NCBI RefSeq assembly: GCF_014897705.1
Contig: NZ_JABUXV010000012.1
Location: forward strand, 62,001-126,000
Direction: 5' to 3'
DNA: 64,000 nucleotides
Source: Brachybacterium sp. FME24
GTDB taxonomy: Bacteria; Actinomycetota; Actinomycetes; Actinomycetales; Dermabacteraceae
Shown: positions 1-8,327 of the stretch, piece by piece
How positions within the stretch are numbered: the stretch's first letter is position 1
Layout of the letters: each line of letters starts with the position of its first letter
The notes under the pieces: generated by a model
What the model saw: the letters and a program-made list of their open reading frames with translations, nothing else
What the model was told of the DNA's origin: nothing
The model's database searches: none
Program-made: the position numbers and the translations under genes

Positions 1-66
1 ACTGCCGGATTCCAGCAGGTCCAGAGCGCTGCGGAAGTCCTCGGTGATCGTGAGCTGCGGGGGCAT
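1..66 (-). CDS. N-terminus of a truncated protein, possibly a PIF1/AAA-type ATPase
   Basis: Only about 22 codons are visible; the gene runs off the left edge of the window. The frame read leftwards from ATG at 66 has strongly GC-rich third positions and encodes MPPQLTITEDFRSALDLLES. The string EDFRSALDLLE resembles the segment just ahead of the Walker A motif in some PIF1-like helicases and AAA ATPases, but no nucleotide-binding motif is inside the window, so this is a weak inference. An in-frame ATG at 123 is possible, but the codons between the two are less biased. The gene is divergent from the phosphotransferase gene at 210. Confidence 0.4.
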   Translation of the reverse strand, partial: MPPQLTITEDFRSALDLLESGS

Positions 67-209
67 GCGCTGATTGTCCCGCAGATCGAAGACTTCCGTC
101 CTCAGCGGAACCGCCGCTGGCATCGGCCGCACCGCAGCCCAGATTCTCAACAACGGCGGTGAGACCTCCCGAGCGAGGCGGGTGAACCGATGCGTGCGAT
201 CCTTGGCGG

Positions 210-1223
210 GTGCGCGACCACTCCACGCCGTTCGTCGACGAGCCGGCCCTCGACCCGGCGCTGCTGAGGACGCTCGCGGCCGCTGGTCTGCCGGCGACCG
301 GGCGCTTTCATCTCAAGGCCGGCTGGGTCAGCCGCGCGTGGGTCGGCGACGACTGCGTCGTCCGACTGAACACCGACGAACGTTTCCGCGATGCCTATCG
401 CCACGAAGCGGCAGTCGTCCGCCTGCTCGCCGGCAGCGAGGTCCCCCACGCCCGGCACCTCGCCCACGGCGACGGCCCGGACGGGCCCTGGTACATCTCC
501 GAACGCCTGCCCGGCCGAACCCTGTACGACGCATGGCCGGCGGCGGACCCGCACACGCGCCACGCAATGATCGAAAGCCTCGGCTCTGCATTGCGCGCGC
601 TTCACCGCGTTCCTGTCCCAGCCGGCCTGCTGCCACCCTGGCTGGCCGACGCACTGGCCGACGCGCTCGCCGGCAAGCCGTGGCCTGCGTTCCATCCACC
701 CGTCGTGAGTGCGGTGCCTCAGCTGGTCGAGGCTGCTCGGCGACGGCCCGGTCATGACCCGCGCCTGCTCGCGGACGTCGCCGAGTGGTTCCAGGAGCGG
801 CTGGCGCTGTTCGCCGCCGACGAACCCGTCCTCGTCCATGGCGATCTGCATGGATCCAACGTGATGGTCGACCAAGGACGCGTCACCGGTCTGATCGACT
901 TCGCGGAGGCGTCGGCTCAGTCGGCGGATGTCGAGCTCGATACCATCCTGCGCTGGTGCGCGAAAGCGCGCGAGTACCCACCCACTCCCCACGAGCAGGG
1001 GCTCGACGACGCCACCCTCACCGAGGTTCCCGGATGGCTGCGCGGAGAGTATCCGGAGCTGTTCGAGCGCGAGAATCTGCGCGAGCGGTTGGACGTGTAC
1101 GACATGCACGAGGCGCTCGCGCTCTCCGCGCACCATCCCCGACCTGACATCCGCGACGCGGCACGGGGCCGCATCGCTCGCCTGCTCGCCGGCCACAACC
1201 ATCTCGACCGACTCGTCTGGTAG
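210..1223 (+). CDS. Aminoglycoside phosphotransferase-fold kinase
   Basis: This 337-residue cytoplasmic protein is a member of the APH/choline-kinase-like family, which phosphorylates small hydroxylated molecules with ATP. The catalytic loop HGDLHGSN (His210, Asp212, Asn217) and the metal-binding IDF (Asp230) are both present, preceded by an N-lobe with the typical RHEAAVVRLL helix. The GTG start at 210 gives the full family length. The true substrate cannot be told from sequence; most chromosomal members are not antibiotic-resistance enzymes. It is convergent with the DUF4282 gene at 1260, leaving only 36 bases between the stops. Confidence 0.85.
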   Translation: MRDHSTPFVDEPALDPALLRTLAAAGLPATGRFHLKAGWVSRAWVGDDCVVRLNTDERFRDAYRHEAAVVRLLAGSEVPHARHLAHGDGPDGPWYISERLPGRTLYDAWPAADPHTRHAMIESLGSALRALHRVPVPAGLLPPWLADALADALAGKPWPAFHPPVVSAVPQLVEAARRRPGHDPRLLADVAEWFQERLALFAADEPVLVHGDLHGSNVMVDQGRVTGLIDFAEASAQSADVELDTILRWCAKAREYPPTPHEQGLDDATLTEVPGWLRGEYPELFERENLRERLDVYDMHEALALSAHHPRPDIRDAARGRIARLLAGHNHLDRLVW

Positions 1224-1259
1224 CTCGTCGTCCGCGCCCAGAGGGCGTCGGCCCCCGGG

Positions 1260-1865
1260 TCAGCGCCCGGCAGCAGCCGCGTCGGCGATCTTCGTCGTGT
1301 TCTGCGCGGTGCGGACGGTCGCGACGCTGAATTCCAGGCCCAGCCGCATCGCGATCAACGAGATGACCGAGGGGATCCAGCCGAACACGATGGCGAGGAC
1401 CAGCGGCACGGCATTGAAGCTCGCCTCCCCGTAGAAGCTGCCCATGCTCCCCAGCAGGGAGCCGAACACGACCGCGGAGACGATCTGCCCGAGCCACAGG
1501 AGGAGCGCGACGAGGATCGCCACGATGTAGAGGAACGAGGAGAACTTCACCGTGATGAAGTGGTCGAACTTGAAGTCGAACATCGCGCGGAAGAAGTTCA
1601 CCTCTCCCGACTTCTGAGCCGCAGGTGCCCAGGAATCGCCCTGCGGGATCTGCGGCCCGGCCGCCGGCGACGCGGGACCGTACGCGGGTGGGGCCTGCGG
1701 GGAACCGTAGCTCTGCCCCGGATCGCCCGCCGAGGCGGAGGACCACCCGCTGGACGGGGAGCCGGGGGCGGACTGTGCCCACGGCTGGTCGGACTGCTGG
1801 TCAGGGCCGTTGTTCTGCTCCGGATACGGCGTGGCGAAGCGGTCGTCGTCGGATGGATGCGACAT
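1260..1865 (-). CDS. DUF4282 domain membrane protein
   Basis: A 201-residue protein of unknown function. The first ~100 residues are a low-complexity, Pro/Gly/Ser/Gln-rich cytoplasmic region (repeated PQAPPAYGP, PSSGWSSAS). The C-terminal half carries the DUF4282 domain: FFRAMFDFKFDHFITVKF followed by two hydrophobic segments (VAILVALLLWLGQIVSAVVFG and VPLVLAIVFGWIPSVISLIAM). The open frame extends to 2174, but the upstream part lacks codon bias. ATG at 1865 has AGGAAC about 12 bases upstream and gives the usual start ahead of the disordered tail. The function of the domain is unknown. Confidence 0.82.
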   Translation of the reverse strand: MSHPSDDDRFATPYPEQNNGPDQQSDQPWAQSAPGSPSSGWSSASAGDPGQSYGSPQAPPAYGPASPAAGPQIPQGDSWAPAAQKSGEVNFFRAMFDFKFDHFITVKFSSFLYIVAILVALLLWLGQIVSAVVFGSLLGSMGSFYGEASFNAVPLVLAIVFGWIPSVISLIAMRLGLEFSVATVRTAQNTTKIADAAAAGR

Positions 1866-2099
1866 AGCGCTGTTCACGTTCCTCATGCGTCGATGGCTGA
1901 TGCGAGGTGCGCGCGCCGCAGCTCCCCGAAAGTTCCGGCGGCCCCCGTCGCACTGTCCCCTGCCCGGAACTGTATCGGCAATCACGTGGTCTCGGCATTC
2001 GGCCCCGGGGCAGATTCGTCGCCGACCCCTCGTGGAGTGTCGACGGGTAGATGGCGTCACGGACAGATTCTGTCCGCCTCTTCTGAAAGGCTGGGCGGC

Positions 2100-2669
2100 A
2101 TGAACGCTGCAGAGCTGCCGCCCCCTCTGGTCATCGCCGATCGCAGCGCGTGGCGCACATGGTTGGATGCACACGAGGACGCGTCCGACGGAGTCTGGCT
2201 GCTGCTGGCGAAGAAGGGCAAGGACTCCTCGACGGCCCTCACCTATCAGGAGGCGCTCGAGGAGGCGCTGTGCAGCGGATGGGTCGACGGCCAGCGGCGC
2301 ACGTACGACGAACGGAGCTTCCGGCAGTGGTACACACCGCGCCGTGCGCGGTCGATCTGGTCCCAGCGCAACGTCCAGATCGTGGGCCGTCTCGACGAGG
2401 AGGGACGCCTGCGCGAGCGCGGACGCCAGGAGATCGAGAGGGCCAGGGCCGACGGGCGCTGGGACCGGGCCTACGCGGGTCCTGCCACCGCGGAGGTTCC
2501 CGCGGACCTGCTCGCCGCGCTCGACCAGTCACCTCCGGCGCAGGCACGGCTCGCTCAGCTGACCCGCACCGCCCGCTACTCCGCCCTGCACCCGATCCTC
2601 ACCGCCGCGACCGCCCAGACGCGGGCACGCCGAATCGCCGCGCTGATCGCAAGGCTCGAAAAGGAGTGA
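2100..2669 (+). CDS. YdeI/OmpD-associated family protein
   Basis: A 189-residue cytoplasmic protein matching the YdeI-like family, sometimes described as bacteriocin-protection proteins. Diagnostic strings are WLLLAKKG, TYQEALEEALCSGWVDGQRR, FRQWYTPRRARSIWSQRN and the C-terminal KE-rich helix. ATG at 2100 follows GAAAGGCTGGGCGGC, which serves as a ribosome site; the frame open further upstream is non-coding. No partner gene is adjacent. Biochemical function is not established for the family. Confidence 0.85.
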   Translation: MNAAELPPPLVIADRSAWRTWLDAHEDASDGVWLLLAKKGKDSSTALTYQEALEEALCSGWVDGQRRTYDERSFRQWYTPRRARSIWSQRNVQIVGRLDEEGRLRERGRQEIERARADGRWDRAYAGPATAEVPADLLAALDQSPPAQARLAQLTRTARYSALHPILTAATAQTRARRIAALIARLEKE

Positions 2670-2745
2670 GCGAGAACGTCAGCACGGAGAGTCTGCGGCC
2701 TGGAATCGTCGCGATGAATGCCCCCGTCGCCAGGGATGCCCTTCG

Positions 2746-2991
2746 ATGAACTCCGCTGATCAGGACCACCTCGAGCGCGTGAAACAGCAGATCCGCGACG
2801 ACTTCGCGACGCGATGCACCCAGGGGCACTCCGACGCACGAGCCATAGAGCTCGTCGCCATCGATCTGCAGCTCAGCCTGGATGAGTGCTGTGCGACCGT
2901 CGGCCGCGAAGACCTCGCCGCCGAGCTGGGTCATCGCTGGACGCTCGACCTCCCGGACGTCGGGCCGCCGGCGATTCGTCGACCCCGTTAA
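2746..2991 (+). CDS. Small hypothetical protein
   Basis: An 81-residue open frame with no recognised domain. It is hydrophilic and largely helical in character (DQDHLERVKQQIRDDFATRC), ends in a Pro/Arg-rich tail, and has a moderately GC-biased third position. It starts with ATG about 75 bases after the YdeI-like stop and has only a weak ribosome site (AGGGAT). It overlaps no better gene. I cannot assign a function and hold it as probable rather than certain. Confidence 0.5.
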   Translation: MNSADQDHLERVKQQIRDDFATRCTQGHSDARAIELVAIDLQLSLDECCATVGREDLAAELGHRWTLDLPDVGPPAIRRPR

Positions 2992-3109
2992 CCGACCTGT
3001 GGCGCTGGACCACACGATGACCGGCCCTGAACCTCTGCGGGCGGAACCGGTCGGGACAGTTCTGTCGCCGGAGCGGGGAACTGCCGAAGGCGTCCGAGAC
3101 CCGGACCGA

Positions 3110-4282
3110 TCAGGGGTGCGGGAACGCCGCTTCGCGGTCCTGGAACTCGAGGATCGCCGGATTGATGATCATGCCGTCCTGGATCTCGATCGCGTGCTGG
3201 ATGGTCGGATCCTCGACCCAGGCCGAAGGGCCAGCCATGACGGTCTCCAGGAAGGGGAGCAGTGCGGAGCTGTTCTCCCAGCTCGCAGAGTTCCAGAGGT
3301 ACGAGGGGCTGTGGTCCACCGCGTAGTAGTTGATGCCGTTGTCCAGCATGAGCATCGGCTCCACGAAGGAGGTGGGGCGCGCCCAGGAGAACCCCATGCC
3401 CTCGTCGCAGGAGACGTCCACGATCAGGCTTCCCGGCGTGAACTGCTGCAGGTCCTCGTCGTTCAGGTACAGCAGCGGAGCGTTGGGGTCCTGCAGGGTG
3501 CAGTTGACCACGATGTCGCTCTCGGCGAGGAACGGCCCCAGCGGGACCCGCCCCTCGTCGGTGATGGCCTGGCTCTGGTAGGGCTCGTCCTCATGAGCGA
3601 ACTGGACGATGTCCACCGAGTGGATCGGCGAGCCGACTGCGGCGACGGCGCGGTTGGTGAGCACTCGGATCTGGGTGATGCCGTGGGCGCTCAGCGCGGT
3701 GATCGCGCCCCGCGCGGTGGCGCCGAACCCGATGACCGTGGCGGTGAGGCGGCGGCCGTAGTTCCCCGTCGAGCCGAGCAGCTGCAGGGAGTGCAGCACC
3801 GAGCTGTAGCCCGCCAGTTCATTGTTGGAGTGGAACACGTGCAGGTTGAACGAGCCGTCCTCGTGCCAGTGGTTCATCGCTTCGAAGGCGATGAGCGTGA
3901 GGCGCTTGTCGATGGCCAGCTGGGTGAGCTCGCGGTCCTGCACGCAGTGCGGCCAGCCCCACAGGATCTGACCATCGCGCATGGCGGCGATGTCCTCGTG
4001 CTGCGGCTTCGACAGCACCAGCACGTCGGCCGCCTCGAACACCTCGGCGCGGGTGGCGACTCGACCCACGAGCGTCGAGAGCTCGGCGTCCGACACCCCG
4101 AAGCGAGCGCCATAGCCCTCTTCGATGAGGATGCGGCTGCGCAGCTCGGGAGGAATCCGGTCCAGATGCGCGGGGTGCACCGGCACCCGGAGCTCATCAG
4201 CCTTGTGGGAGACCCCGATCAGTCCAAGGGTGAGAGCAGAATTCTTCGTCGCATCGTGGTGGTCGTTCTGGTGTGCAAGCAC
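3110..4282 (-). CDS. N5-(carboxyethyl)ornithine synthase / alanine dehydrogenase-family enzyme
   Basis: A 390-residue NAD(P)-dependent enzyme of the alanine dehydrogenase / PNT superfamily. The N-terminal half carries ELRVPVHPAHL, RILIEEGYGARFG and VLVLSKPQ. A Rossmann segment (ATVIGFGATARGAITAL) follows, then DVSCDEGMGF and a substrate-loop stretch. These resemble N5-(carboxyethyl)ornithine synthase, which reductively condenses pyruvate with a basic amino acid, more than classical alanine dehydrogenase. GTG at 4282 has AGGA 11 bases upstream. A weak promoter, TTGACT (4342-4337), lies in the repeat-rich spacer ahead. It sits downstream of the RidA/deacylase operon, so a role in D- or N-acyl amino acid metabolism is possible; the substrate is unknown. 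Confidence 0.7.
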   Translation of the reverse strand: MLAHQNDHHDATKNSALTLGLIGVSHKADELRVPVHPAHLDRIPPELRSRILIEEGYGARFGVSDAELSTLVGRVATRAEVFEAADVLVLSKPQHEDIAAMRDGQILWGWPHCVQDRELTQLAIDKRLTLIAFEAMNHWHEDGSFNLHVFHSNNELAGYSSVLHSLQLLGSTGNYGRRLTATVIGFGATARGAITALSAHGITQIRVLTNRAVAAVGSPIHSVDIVQFAHEDEPYQSQAITDEGRVPLGPFLAESDIVVNCTLQDPNAPLLYLNDEDLQQFTPGSLIVDVSCDEGMGFSWARPTSFVEPMLMLDNGINYYAVDHSPSYLWNSASWENSSALLPFLETVMAGPSAWVEDPTIQHAIEIQDGMIINPAILEFQDREAAFPHP

Positions 4283-4503
4283 GCTCGTCCGTTCCTGGGC
4301 GCACGGTGCTCCCTGAATTCTGACGATAGAGCATCAAGTCAACTGGCCCGCCGCTGGCCATCGCCCGCCCGCCCGCCGGCCGGTCACGGCCCTCTGCCCG
4401 CCGTGTGCTGGCCCCGCTGCTCGTCACCCGCCTGTCGCCGCCGCGGGTCCTCTCGGGTTCCCGGGCCTCCGAGCCCGCGCGCCGGGGCCTCTCGCGTCTG
4501 CTC

Positions 4504-4554
4504 TTGCGACCTTGCGCACCTCTTCGTCGGCTGACGAGATGCGCATGGTCGCAA
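4504..4554. repeat. Hairpin from inverted core repeats, copy 1
   Basis: TTGCGACC (4504-4511) pairs with GGTCGCAA (4547-4554). After one T/T mismatch, TGCGCA pairs with TGCGCA; after another mismatch, CTC pairs with GAG. The RNA stem would have about 17 pairs. No U-tract follows. It could act as a stabiliser or terminator in either direction. Confidence 0.75.
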
Positions 4555-4677
4555 CGGGCCTGCTGGGGCGCGCACGGCCAGGCGCGACGCCGGCGTGGGA
4601 GTGCCAGCGGCCAGGCGCGACGTCGGAGTGGGCGCGAGCCTGTGTGCTGGCTCTTCCGGGGCCTTTGGCTCCTGCTC

Positions 4678-4728
4678 TTGCGACCATGCGCACCTCTTCG
4701 TCAACTGAAGGGGTGCGCAAGGTCGCAA
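4678..4728. repeat. Hairpin from inverted core repeats, copy 2
   Basis: TTGCGACC (4678-4685) pairs with GGTCGCAA (4721-4728), and TGCGCA with TGCGCA, separated by one A/A mismatch. It has the same architecture as the hairpin 174 bases to the left, but the loop sequence differs, so the arms look conserved and the loop does not. Confidence 0.75.
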
Positions 4729-4849
4729 CGGACCTGCCGGGGTGCGCACGGTCGCAACGGACCTGCCGGGGTGCGCACGGCCGCAACGGACCTGCCGGGT
4801 GCGCACGGCCGCAATGGACCTGACGAGGTGCGCATGGTCGCACTGGACC
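4710..4849. repeat. Tandem array, about five 29-bp units
   Basis: Units begin at 4710, 4739, 4768, 4797 (28 bp, one G lost) and 4825 (partial). Each unit reads approximately GGGGTGCGCA, then a variable base, then GGYCGCAACGGACCTGCC. The first three are nearly identical and the last two have drifted. The units are head-to-tail without spacers, so this is not a CRISPR array. Confidence 0.85.
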
Positions 4850-4872
4850 GTTCGGGCCCCTCCGGCAGGGGC

Positions 4873-5250
4873 TCAGGCGCTGATGCGGGCCACCAGGTCG
4901 ATCTCCACGAGGATGTTCGCCAGCTGCGAGCCGACGGTGGTGCGCACCGGGAACGGCTCGGAGAAGAACTCGCGGTAGGCGGCGTTGAACTCCTGGAAGT
5001 CGGCGAGGTCGGCGAGGTGCACGGTGGTCTTCAGCGCGTCATCGAGGGTGGCGCCGCGCTCGGCGAGCACCGCCTGGATGTTCCGCAGCACCTGGCGGGT
5101 CTGGTCGCCGACGGATTCGGGGACCTCACCGGTGGCTGGGTCCTGGGGGCCGAAGCCGGCGGTGAACAGCAGGTCGCCGCTGACGATCGCCTGGCTGTAC
5201 GGGCCCGCGGGCTGCGGGGCGCCGGTGGTGTGGAGGGCTTCCTTGGTCAT
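4873..5250 (-). CDS. RidA/YjgF family imine deaminase
   Basis: A 125-residue protein of the RidA family, which hydrolyses reactive enamine/imine intermediates released by PLP and flavin amino acid enzymes. It shows PQPAGPYSQAIVSGDLLFTAG at the N-terminus, the DQTRQVLRNIQAVL helix and the motif PVRTTVGS whose arginine binds the substrate carboxylate in characterised members. Its ATG overlaps the stop of the deacylase gene (ATGA at 5250-5247), with GGGAGAAC as ribosome site, so the two are translationally coupled. It probably clears imines produced during D-amino acid breakdown. Confidence 0.92.
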   Translation of the reverse strand: MTKEALHTTGAPQPAGPYSQAIVSGDLLFTAGFGPQDPATGEVPESVGDQTRQVLRNIQAVLAERGATLDDALKTTVHLADLADFQEFNAAYREFFSEPFPVRTTVGSQLANILVEIDLVARISA

Positions 5251-6884
5251 TGTTCTCCCTGATGTGGTGAGTGGATATCTGCTGCCGCAGGGCCATCGCC
5301 CTGCGGTGTCGCCGGCGCGGCACGGAGGCCGCCGCCGGGACGGTCACCGGTGAGCTGGCCACCGGCGAGAACGGGGCGACCCGCGACGAACACGTCGTCG
5401 ATGCCCACGGCGAGGGCTGTCGGGTCGTCATAGGTCGCCGTGTCGCGCACGGCCTCGGCGTCGATCAGCGCGAGGTCGGCGAGGTGGCCGGGGAGCACCC
5501 GTCCGCGCGCACCGAGGCGGAAGCGCGACACGGGACCGGTGGAGAGGTGCTGCACCGCAGCAGGCCAGTCGAGGAAAGCATGCTCACGCACGTAGGTCGC
5601 GAGGTAGGAGGCGAAGGTGCCGCGGGCACGCGGATGCGGATGCGCGCCGATGAAGATGCCGTCGGAGCCGCCGAGGTGGCCGGGCAGGGCGATGAGCCGC
5701 CCGAGATCCGCCACGGGGCGCTGGTCGCGCACGGCCATCACGACGTTCACCTGCAGTCGAGAGGCCGCAAGGAGGTCGAGGGCGGCGTCGACGGCGTCGG
5801 TGCCGCGGCGCCGCGCGACCTGCGCGAGGGTGAGCCCGTGGGCCCAGTCGAAGTCCCTCGCGATCGTGTGCGCGATGGTGATCAGCTCGGGCCATTCGGG
5901 GCCCAGGCTCGCGTTGCGGTCCACCTGGGGGAACCAGTCCTCGCGCAGCTGCTGGCGCTGGACCGGGTCATGCAGCAGGGTCACGGCCTCATCGGGCGGC
6001 AGGGCGTTCACGGCCGGCGGCAGCAGGGACATGCCCAGGATCGAGCAGCCGCGCGTGTACGGGTACGCGTCGAAGCTGGCGTCGAGACCGTGCTGCGCGA
6101 GCCAGTCCATCAGGCGCGCCGCCTCGTCGGCCCGGGTGTGGAAGTGCGAGATGTGCACGGGAACGCCGGCGGTCAGGCCGATGCGGGCGACCTCCTCGAT
6201 GCCCACCTGCGAGTTGTCCTCGTAGCCGCCGCGCATGTGCGTGACATAGGGGAGGTGATCGGCGGCGAGCGGGTGGCACAGGGCGGCGATCTCCTCGGCG
6301 TCCGCGTAGAGGCCCGGCGTGTAGTCGAGTCCGGTGGACAGCCCCACCGCTCCGTCGGCCACCCCCTGCGCGACGAGCGCGGTCATGCACTGGCGCTCTG
6401 CCTCGGTCGCGGGCCGGTCGGCGGTTCCCATCACCTCGTGGCGCACGGTGCCGGCGGGCACGAGATAGGCGACCTGCAGCGGGATCTGCCCGTCGTACGT
6501 GGCGAGCAGATCGGCGACGCGCGGGCCGCGGTAGCGGGGGTGGGGGCCGTTGATCGCCGCGAAGTACTCCGAGGCGTGGGCGCCGTCGCCGGGAGCGTAG
6601 GAGACCCCGTCCTGACCGCCGATCACGGTGGTCACGCCCTGGCGCAGCAGGGCGAGCTGCACCTCCGGGTCGAACACGGCGCCCTCGGCGTGGGAGTGCA
6701 CGTCCACGAATCCTGGAACCACCAGGCGCCCGTCTGCCTCGAGGACGTCCGCGCCGGCGGCGTCGGCCGGATCGATCTCCCCGACTGCCACGATGCGATC
6801 GTCATGGATCAGCACCTCGGCGCGGGTGATGGCGTCGCCCTCGACGACGTGGCCGCCACGGATCAGAAAGGCATTCATGGTCAT
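5247..6884 (-). CDS. N-acyl-D-amino-acid deacylase (D-aminoacylase family)
   Basis: A 545-residue amidohydrolase-superfamily enzyme that would release D-amino acids from N-acyl-D-amino acids or similar amides. It has the N-terminal beta-sandwich segment MNAFLIRGGHVVEG, the metal site PGFVDVHSHAEG, the GGQDG loop, the HISHFH string deeper in the barrel and a C-terminal ADLALIDAEAVRDTATYDDP tail typical of this subgroup. The start ATG (6884) overlaps the transporter stop, and a second ATG lies two codons on. It is flanked by an MHS transporter and RidA in one coupled operon. The acyl donor specificity cannot be read from sequence. Confidence 0.88.
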   Translation of the reverse strand: MTMNAFLIRGGHVVEGDAITRAEVLIHDDRIVAVGEIDPADAAGADVLEADGRLVVPGFVDVHSHAEGAVFDPEVQLALLRQGVTTVIGGQDGVSYAPGDGAHASEYFAAINGPHPRYRGPRVADLLATYDGQIPLQVAYLVPAGTVRHEVMGTADRPATEAERQCMTALVAQGVADGAVGLSTGLDYTPGLYADAEEIAALCHPLAADHLPYVTHMRGGYEDNSQVGIEEVARIGLTAGVPVHISHFHTRADEAARLMDWLAQHGLDASFDAYPYTRGCSILGMSLLPPAVNALPPDEAVTLLHDPVQRQQLREDWFPQVDRNASLGPEWPELITIAHTIARDFDWAHGLTLAQVARRRGTDAVDAALDLLAASRLQVNVVMAVRDQRPVADLGRLIALPGHLGGSDGIFIGAHPHPRARGTFASYLATYVREHAFLDWPAAVQHLSTGPVSRFRLGARGRVLPGHLADLALIDAEAVRDTATYDDPTALAVGIDDVFVAGRPVLAGGQLTGDRPGGGLRAAPATPQGDGPAAADIHSPHQGEQ

Positions 6885-8242
6885 GATCCTTGCAGAGCGT
6901 TCAGGCGCCCGGCGTCAGCCGTGTCCGGGCGGATGGTCGCGGTCGCGGTGGCGATCGCTCCGACAGCGCAGATCACCACCACGTAGACGATGACCGGCCA
7001 GATGGAGCCGCTGGCCCAGCCCACCAGCGCGGTCGCGATCAGCGGGGCGAGGCCGCCGCCGAGGGTGTTGGAGAGCTGGTAGCCGATGTTGACGCCGGTG
7101 GTGCGCTGCTCGACGTCGAACATCTCGGTGAGCATGGTCTGCAAGGTGCCCTGCATCGCGATGCCGGGGATGACGAACCCGATGATCATTCCCAGCCAGA
7201 TCAGGCCGGGCACGTGCGTGCCGTACAGCGCGAACGCCGGCCAGACCAGCAGGGCGAAGCCGATGCAGCCGGCGATGTAGACCTGCTTCCGGCCCACACG
7301 GTCCGAGAGGGCGCCGTAGGCGGGGGCCATGACGATCTGCAGGGCGCCGACGATCATGGTGCCGATGAAACCGACCTGCGCGGGCACGCCGCCGGCGACC
7401 ATGAAGGCCAGGCCGAAGGTGAGCACCACGTACCCGGCGATCGACTGCGGCAGCCCGATGAGGATCCCCAGGATCGCGTTCTTCGGGTGGCGCACGACCT
7501 CGCGCAGCGGGGAGGTGGCGGCGACCTTCTTGTCGGCGACATCGCGGCTGTGCTGGGTGAACTCCTCGGATTCCTCGAGGTGGCGACGCAGGAAGACCGC
7601 GACGATGGCGAGCACGAGGGCGAACAGGAACGGCAGGCGCCAGCCCCAGGTCATGAAGAACGACTCCGGACCGGCGCCGAGGCCGGCCATCATCCCGGCC
7701 GAGGCCACGTTCGCGATGCCGGCGCCGCTGATGAGGAAGGCGCCGTACAGGCCGCGGCGGCCGACGGGAGCGTGCTCGACGACCATGGTCGCGGCCCCGC
7801 CCATCTCGCCGCCGACGAACAGGCCCTGGAACATGCGGGCGATCACCAGCAGCACCGGGGCCACCAGGCCGATCTGGGCGTCCGAGGGGATCAGGCCGAT
7901 CGCCGCGGTGGTCAGGCCCATCCCGATCACGGTGATCAGGAGGGTGAGCTTGCGGCCGTAGCGGTCCCCGATGTACCCGAAGACGAGGCCGCCGACGGGG
8001 CGCAGCAGGAAGCCGACGGCGAAGGTCGCGAAGCTCGACAGCTGCGCGATGAACACGGAATCCTGCGAGAAGAACACGGCGGGGAAGACCGCGGCGGAGG
8101 CGAGGCCGTAGAGGTAGTAGTCGAAGTACTCCATGAGCGTGCCGATGGAGCCGCCGGCGATGGTGCGCTTCTGCGTGCTGGTGAGCTTCGCGGGGGGAGC
8201 CGCGGCCTCGAGTGGGGCCGCGGGCTGGGACGTCGGCTGCAA
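6881..8242 (-). CDS. MHS-family (metabolite:H+ symporter) MFS transporter
   Basis: A 12-TM permease of about 453 residues in the MHS group (ProP, shikimate, citrate and alpha-ketoglutarate carriers). Diagnostic strings are GSIGTLMEYFDYYLYG, FLLRPVGGLVFGYIGDRYGRK and GGEMGGAATMVVEH. The open frame begins at 8263, but a strong AAGGAGG lies inside that stretch. TTG at 8242, five bases after it, is therefore the likely start, giving MQPTSQPAAP. It is the first gene of the operon with deacylase and RidA, and probably imports the acylated amino acid or related organic anion. Divergent from the DauR-like regulator. Confidence 0.88.
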   Translation of the reverse strand: MQPTSQPAAPLEAAAPPAKLTSTQKRTIAGGSIGTLMEYFDYYLYGLASAAVFPAVFFSQDSVFIAQLSSFATFAVGFLLRPVGGLVFGYIGDRYGRKLTLLITVIGMGLTTAAIGLIPSDAQIGLVAPVLLVIARMFQGLFVGGEMGGAATMVVEHAPVGRRGLYGAFLISGAGIANVASAGMMAGLGAGPESFFMTWGWRLPFLFALVLAIVAVFLRRHLEESEEFTQHSRDVADKKVAATSPLREVVRHPKNAILGILIGLPQSIAGYVVLTFGLAFMVAGGVPAQVGFIGTMIVGALQIVMAPAYGALSDRVGRKQVYIAGCIGFALLVWPAFALYGTHVPGLIWLGMIIGFVIPGIAMQGTLQTMLTEMFDVEQRTTGVNIGYQLSNTLGGGLAPLIATALVGWASGSIWPVIVYVVVICAVGAIATATATIRPDTADAGRLNALQGS

Positions 8243-8327
8243 GCTGTCCTCCTTGACGAGCAATGGTTGACCGAATTTATACAGGGTTGACAGACGCTAC
8301 GTCTACACCGGGTGTCATGATGGGCGC
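8243..8327. promoter_or_regulatory. Divergent promoter region with palindrome
   Basis: On the minus strand a TATAAA box (8279-8284) lies about 17-18 bases after TAGACG, and leads into the AAGGAGG of the transporter gene. A perfect 5-3-5 inverted repeat AGACG-CTA-CGTCT (8292-8304) overlaps that -35 element. GGTTGAC occurs twice (8266 and 8285). This is the natural place for the adjacent YheO/DauR-type regulator to act; binding is inferred, not shown. Confidence 0.5.

Larger units (their letters stand above)
4283..4872. repeat. Repeat-filled 590-bp intergenic spacer
   Basis: This gap between two same-strand genes contains no credible gene. It holds eight copies of a 15-bp core TGCGCANGGYCGCAM. 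Six are in direct orientation starting at 4540, 4714, 4743, 4772, 4800 and 4829, and two are inverted at 4504-4518 and 4678-4692. A 45-bp direct repeat (about 4482-4526 and 4656-4700) and a 33-bp tandem duplication beginning GGCCAGGCGCGAC (4576 and 4609) add further structure. Open frames across it on both strands give repeated peptides (GPLRPCAP) and are artefacts of the periodicity. Confidence 0.85.

Noticed and set aside
3110-4282. Plain alanine dehydrogenase call
   Set aside because: The N-terminal and C-terminal strings fit the carboxyethylornithine-synthase branch better; kept only as a family-level name.
2882-4534. Plus-strand 550-residue open frame opposite the CEOS-like gene
   Set aside because: Antisense shadow produced by high GC; composition is Arg/Asp/Val-rich with no domain, while the minus strand holds a clear enzyme.
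4424-4843. Minus-strand open frame with repeated GPLRPCAP peptide, possibly a repeat protein
   Set aside because: The peptide repeats arise from the 29-bp DNA period running in every frame; no start signal, no codon bias.
4710-4849. CRISPR-like array
   Set aside because: Units are head-to-tail with no variable spacers and no cas genes are nearby.
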